A stretch of 64,000 nt of DNA, taken from contig NZ_JACHGW010000002.1 in the NCBI RefSeq assembly GCF_014202505.1, positions 992,001 to 1,056,000 of the forward strand, read 5' to 3'. Numbering within the stretch: the first letter of the stretch is position 1; each line of letters opens with the position of its first letter. Made by a program: the position numbers and the translations under genes. The DNA is from Armatimonas rosea (GTDB taxonomy: Bacteria; Armatimonadota; Armatimonadia; Armatimonadales; Armatimonadaceae). This document shows, piece after piece, positions 61,283 through 64,000 of this stretch. Below the pieces are notes generated by a model. The model was not told where the DNA came from. It ran no database searches and was given only the letters and a program-made list of their open reading frames with translations.

Positions 61283-62064
61283 GAATCGCGGTCTGTGACT
61301 GGATGATCCTCAAGCGCCAGAAGCTCGGGGCGTTTGGGCTCGCGCAAGAGCTCGGTGCCGATGGTGTCGAGGTGGACATGGGGCCGCTGGGGGATCGCCC
61401 GACTTTTGAGAACGCGCTCGCCCAGCCTGAGGTCCGTGAGCGGTTTCTGGCCGAGGCCAAGGCCCGCAAGCTGGAGATCTGCTCGCTGGCGATGAGCGGC
61501 TTCTATGCCCAGTCGTTTGCCGAGCGCCCCGGCGTGGTCGAGAAGATGGTGCCGGACTGCCTCGCCACCATGACCGCTCTGGGTGTCAAAGTAGCGTTCC
61601 TGCCCCTTGGGAAGCCCTGCGATCTGGTCGCACACCCCGAGCTGCGCCCCTTGGTGGTGGAGCGCTTGCGGATGGTCGGGAAGCTGGCGGAGAAGGCGGG
61701 CGTGGTGGTGGGAATCGAGACTGAGCTCGATGCCACTGGTGAGAAAAAGCTCCTCGATGAGCTCGGCTCACGCGCCATCCAGAGCTACTTCAACTTCTCC
61801 AACCCGCTCAAGAAAGGCCGAGATTTGCACCAAGAGCTGCGCCTACTGGGCCGCGAGCGCATCTGCCAGATCCACGCCACCGACGACGACGGCTACCTGC
61901 TGAGCGAGAACCCGCGCCTCGATATGCGGGCTGTCAAGGAGACGCTTGCCGAAATGCGCTGGGACGGCTGGCTGGTGGTCGAGCGCTCCCGGAGCGCACG
62001 CGATCCGCGCAATGTGAAGGCGAACTTCGGTGCCAACGTAAAGTATCTGAAAGGGATTTTTTGA
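61279..62064 (+). CDS. Sugar phosphate isomerase/epimerase-like TIM barrel
   Basis: The 261-residue protein is read from TTG 61279 (TTGA overlap), behind TTGGAGGC; a longer reading frame upstream is only a shadow. It matches the xylose-isomerase-like TIM barrel: ELGADGVEVDMGPL, KVAFLPLG, GVVVGIETEL with metal-ligand glutamate, YFNFSNPLKKG, and HATDDDGYLLSENPRLDMRAV. Enzymes of this fold interconvert sugars such as rhamnose, ribulose or xylulose. It likely processes a released monosaccharide. Confidence 0.82.
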   Translation: MRIAVCDWMILKRQKLGAFGLAQELGADGVEVDMGPLGDRPTFENALAQPEVRERFLAEAKARKLEICSLAMSGFYAQSFAERPGVVEKMVPDCLATMTALGVKVAFLPLGKPCDLVAHPELRPLVVERLRMVGKLAEKAGVVVGIETELDATGEKKLLDELGSRAIQSYFNFSNPLKKGRDLHQELRLLGRERICQIHATDDDGYLLSENPRLDMRAVKETLAEMRWDGWLVVERSRSARDPRNVKANFGANVKYLKGIF

Positions 62065-63509
62065 TGACAGAGCAGTGGGGGATTTCCGAGCTGGTTTTTA
62101 CCAATCCAACAACGGTAGAGTTCAGCCAGGGCACGCAGAGATTGACGATCTGGAGCTTCTGGGACGGCGATGGGCGCGAGATCGTGCGTTTCATGCCACC
62201 CACTCAGGGCGTCTGGAGCTGGGTTGCCGACAATAACAATGAGTTTGGTGAGCTGATAGTCGGGCCACCGTCGCCGGGCAACCACGGGCCGGTGCGGGTT
62301 CACAACACCTTCCACTTCGCCTACGCCGATGGCACGCCGTATCGCCAAATGGGGACGACCTGCTATGTCTGGAACCACCAGAGTGCCGCGCTCCAGGCCC
62401 AGACGCTGGAGACCCTGGCAAACGCGCCCTTCAACAAGATCCGCTTCTGTGTCTTTCCCAAGCACTACATCTACAATGAAAACGAGCCCGAGCTCTACCC
62501 GTTTGAGAAATTAGGGGAGGCAAAATGGGACTTCACACGCTTCAACCCTGCGTTCTTTGCCAAGCTGGAGGAGCAGATTGTCGCGCTGGGCAAGCTAGGG
62601 ATCGAGGCGGATGTGATCCTGCTGCACCCCTACGACGATGGCCGGTGGGGCTTTGATTGCATGCCTGCCGAGGCCGATGACCGGTACCTAAAGTACGTCA
62701 CCACCCGGCTCGCGGCGTTTCGCAATGTCTGGTTCTCCCTCGCCAATGAGTACGATTTCATGAAGGAGAAGACCGAGGCGGACTGGGACCGGTTTATCGG
62801 CATCGTCAAGAAAAACGACCCCTACGACCACCTGACATCGATTCACAATGGCACCGTCCTCTGGAACCACACCGACCCGCGCCTTAGCCACGCCAGTATC
62901 CAGAACGGCTCAGCGGTCGAGGATGCCGGGCGTGCCGTGCTCTACCGCGATGTCTACCGCAAGCCGATTGTCTTCGATGAGGTGATCTACGAAGGCGATA
63001 TCGAGCGCCGCTGGGGCCGCTTGACGGGAGAGGAGATGGTCAATCGCTTCTGGGAAGGAGCCGTGGCCGGCACGTATGTGGGGCACGGCGAGACGTTCTT
63101 GCACCACGATGACGTTCTCTGGTGGTCCAAGGGCGGTGTCCTGCACGGCAAGAGCCCCGCGCGGCTCGCGTTCCTGCGAGACGTCCTCCAGCACGCCCCC
63201 GAGCTAGAGCCGATCGACAAGTGGCACAACCAGCGCACCGGCGGCCAGCCCGGCCAGTTCTACCTGGTCTACCTCAGCAGCGCGGCCCCAAGCGAGTGGA
63301 CCTTCGCACTCCCCAAACCGGGCTTAGAGGAGGGAGTAACCTTTACCGCCGAGGTGCTCGACACCTGGAACAGGACCATCACACCGGTTGCGGGGACATT
63401 CATGACCAAGAAGCTCGATAACTACACGTTTGTCGATGCCACCGACCGGAAAATCCCGCTCCCCGGCCTCCCCTGGCAAGCCATCCGTCTGCGGAGGGTA
63501 GCCGCATGA
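62061..63509 (+). CDS. DUF5060/DUF4038-type glycoside hydrolase
   Basis: The 482-residue protein has a short N-terminal beta-sandwich (VEFSQGTQRLTIWSFWDGDG) as in DUF5060. A TIM barrel follows: DGTPYRQMGTTCYVWNHQ, NKIRFCVFPKHYIYNENEP, FRNVWFSLANEYDFM with the acid/base glutamate, and KPIVFDEVIYEGDIERRWG with the probable nucleophile. A C-terminal immunoglobulin-like domain ends it (VLDTWNRTITPVAGTF). This is close to the GH140/DUF4038 group. No signal peptide is present. Confidence 0.8.
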   Translation: MMTEQWGISELVFTNPTTVEFSQGTQRLTIWSFWDGDGREIVRFMPPTQGVWSWVADNNNEFGELIVGPPSPGNHGPVRVHNTFHFAYADGTPYRQMGTTCYVWNHQSAALQAQTLETLANAPFNKIRFCVFPKHYIYNENEPELYPFEKLGEAKWDFTRFNPAFFAKLEEQIVALGKLGIEADVILLHPYDDGRWGFDCMPAEADDRYLKYVTTRLAAFRNVWFSLANEYDFMKEKTEADWDRFIGIVKKNDPYDHLTSIHNGTVLWNHTDPRLSHASIQNGSAVEDAGRAVLYRDVYRKPIVFDEVIYEGDIERRWGRLTGEEMVNRFWEGAVAGTYVGHGETFLHHDDVLWWSKGGVLHGKSPARLAFLRDVLQHAPELEPIDKWHNQRTGGQPGQFYLVYLSSAAPSEWTFALPKPGLEEGVTFTAEVLDTWNRTITPVAGTFMTKKLDNYTFVDATDRKIPLPGLPWQAIRLRRVAA

Positions 63510-64000
63510 TCCCGGACATGACCCCGCCCCCTGCGCTTCGGGTAGACCTGAACTCCGACGGTGCCCGCGGCGATGTTCGCACGCCGGGCTGGGAGAACTG
63601 GGCACCCAAAGCGGGCACCAGTGCCACCCAGACCTTTGGCAAGCTGACCGTTACCCTCCGCGCACAGGATGGATTTTCGGTCGGCTGGTGGAAGGCGGGC
63701 TACGACACGGGGGCGACACTCACCAGCGACGGGGTGATGGTCAAGGGAGCGGGAAAGCTGGAGCTGGCATTTTCCGGCCTGACTCCGGGCAAGCACACAC
63801 TGGTGACCTACCACAACCGCCTGGAAAGCGAGCCCGCGGGCCAGCTTCGGCTCGGAGACCTGGCCGTGATCCCGACCGTTCGTACACTCGACGACCAGGA
63901 CGCGGCGACGGGCTTTGTGACGCTTGTGGCGGATCGCGACGGTAAGGCGACGGTGACGCTCGAAGGGACAAACCTGATCCTCAATGGCTTCGCTCTCGAT
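63506..64000 (+). CDS. Partial carbohydrate-binding-like protein, truncated by window end
   Basis: The gene starts at 63506 with ATGA overlap and is open to the last base (165 codons seen). The visible part is beta-rich: RVDLNSDGARGDVRTPGWENW, a G-x-x-x-x-TLVTYHNRLE strand and LVADRDGKATVTLEG. It resembles malectin- or CBM-like N-terminal domains that precede catalytic domains in pectin loci. The function of the whole protein is not seen. Confidence 0.6.
   Translation, partial: MIPDMTPPPALRVDLNSDGARGDVRTPGWENWAPKAGTSATQTFGKLTVTLRAQDGFSVGWWKAGYDTGATLTSDGVMVKGAGKLELAFSGLTPGKHTLVTYHNRLESEPAGQLRLGDLAVIPTVRTLDDQDAATGFVTLVADRDGKATVTLEGTNLILNGFALD

Noticed and set aside
1-64000. CRISPR array, rRNA genes, insertion-sequence transposases
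   Set aside because: No regularly spaced direct repeats, no rRNA-like stretches and no DDE or IS200-type transposase were seen.

Overview
The window looks like part of an Armatimonadota chromosome, close to Armatimonas. The best clue is the prepilin-like protein at 47904-48686, whose leader is followed by the [13 protein letters not shown] signature typical of DUF1559 proteins in that phylum. A large set of plant cell-wall enzymes and a PEP-CTERM protein agree with this. No database search was possible, so the taxonomic call is an inference.

Positions 1 to about 45,022 read as one large integrative element or several stacked ones. It carries a large serine recombinase (415-2133), replication or plasmid-type winged-helix proteins (4282-5453), a DUF932 operon of small plasmid-type proteins (17214-21056), and a replication-relaxation protein next to a VirD4/TraD-like ATPase (21639-24651). 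Its right edge is a 3' half of a tRNA-Lys(CTT) gene with no 5' half (44979-45022), followed by that gene's terminator. This is the usual scar of integration into a tRNA gene. The left edge lies outside the window or is not recognisable.

Within the element are several modules that look like conflict or sensing systems. (1) 5753-11367 holds two overlapping genes, a SARP-like wHTH fused to an AAA ATPase and an AAA ATPase with a membrane segment, coiled coil and WD40 propeller. Divergent to it are a secreted HAF-repeat lipase-like protein and a PEP-CTERM protein. (2) 25819-28142 encodes a TRIP13/Pch2-like AAA+ ATPase, a small protein and a bacterial HORMA-domain protein, beside the conjugation-type ATPase and without any visible cGAS-like nucleotidyltransferase. 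(3) 28286-38296 is a tightly packed operon of a STAND/TPR regulator, a DUF4007 protein, a large P-loop ATPase, a DndC-like PAPS-reductase-family enzyme, a GIY-YIG protein and a DndB-like DGQHR protein, i.e. a phosphorothioation-like island. (4) 38311-42229 is AT-rich and holds a membrane protein with a possible PLD-like domain and a nucleoside-phosphorylase/NB-ARC/TPR STAND protein that is split by a frameshift at a run of nine A. (5) 42978-44699 is a second GIY-YIG plus DGQHR pair, so the island carries this pair at both ends.

From about 45,380 onward the sequence is GC-rich and reads as chromosomal backbone: a pectin (rhamnogalacturonan/arabinan) utilisation locus. A LacI-family regulator has a near-consensus promoter and two operator-like palindromes. 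Downstream come a prepilin-like protein, an alpha-toroid glycosidase, a DapA-family aldolase, three sialidase-fold proteins (one divergent), GH127, a secreted pectate lyase, GH78, a DUF6298 protein, a sugar isomerase-like TIM barrel, a DUF5060/DUF4038-type glycosidase and a partial carbohydrate-binding-like protein. From 50169 to the window end the genes run head to tail, mostly overlapping by 4 to 32 bases. Only the pectate lyase has a clear signal peptide, which suggests that oligosaccharides are imported and finished off inside the cell.
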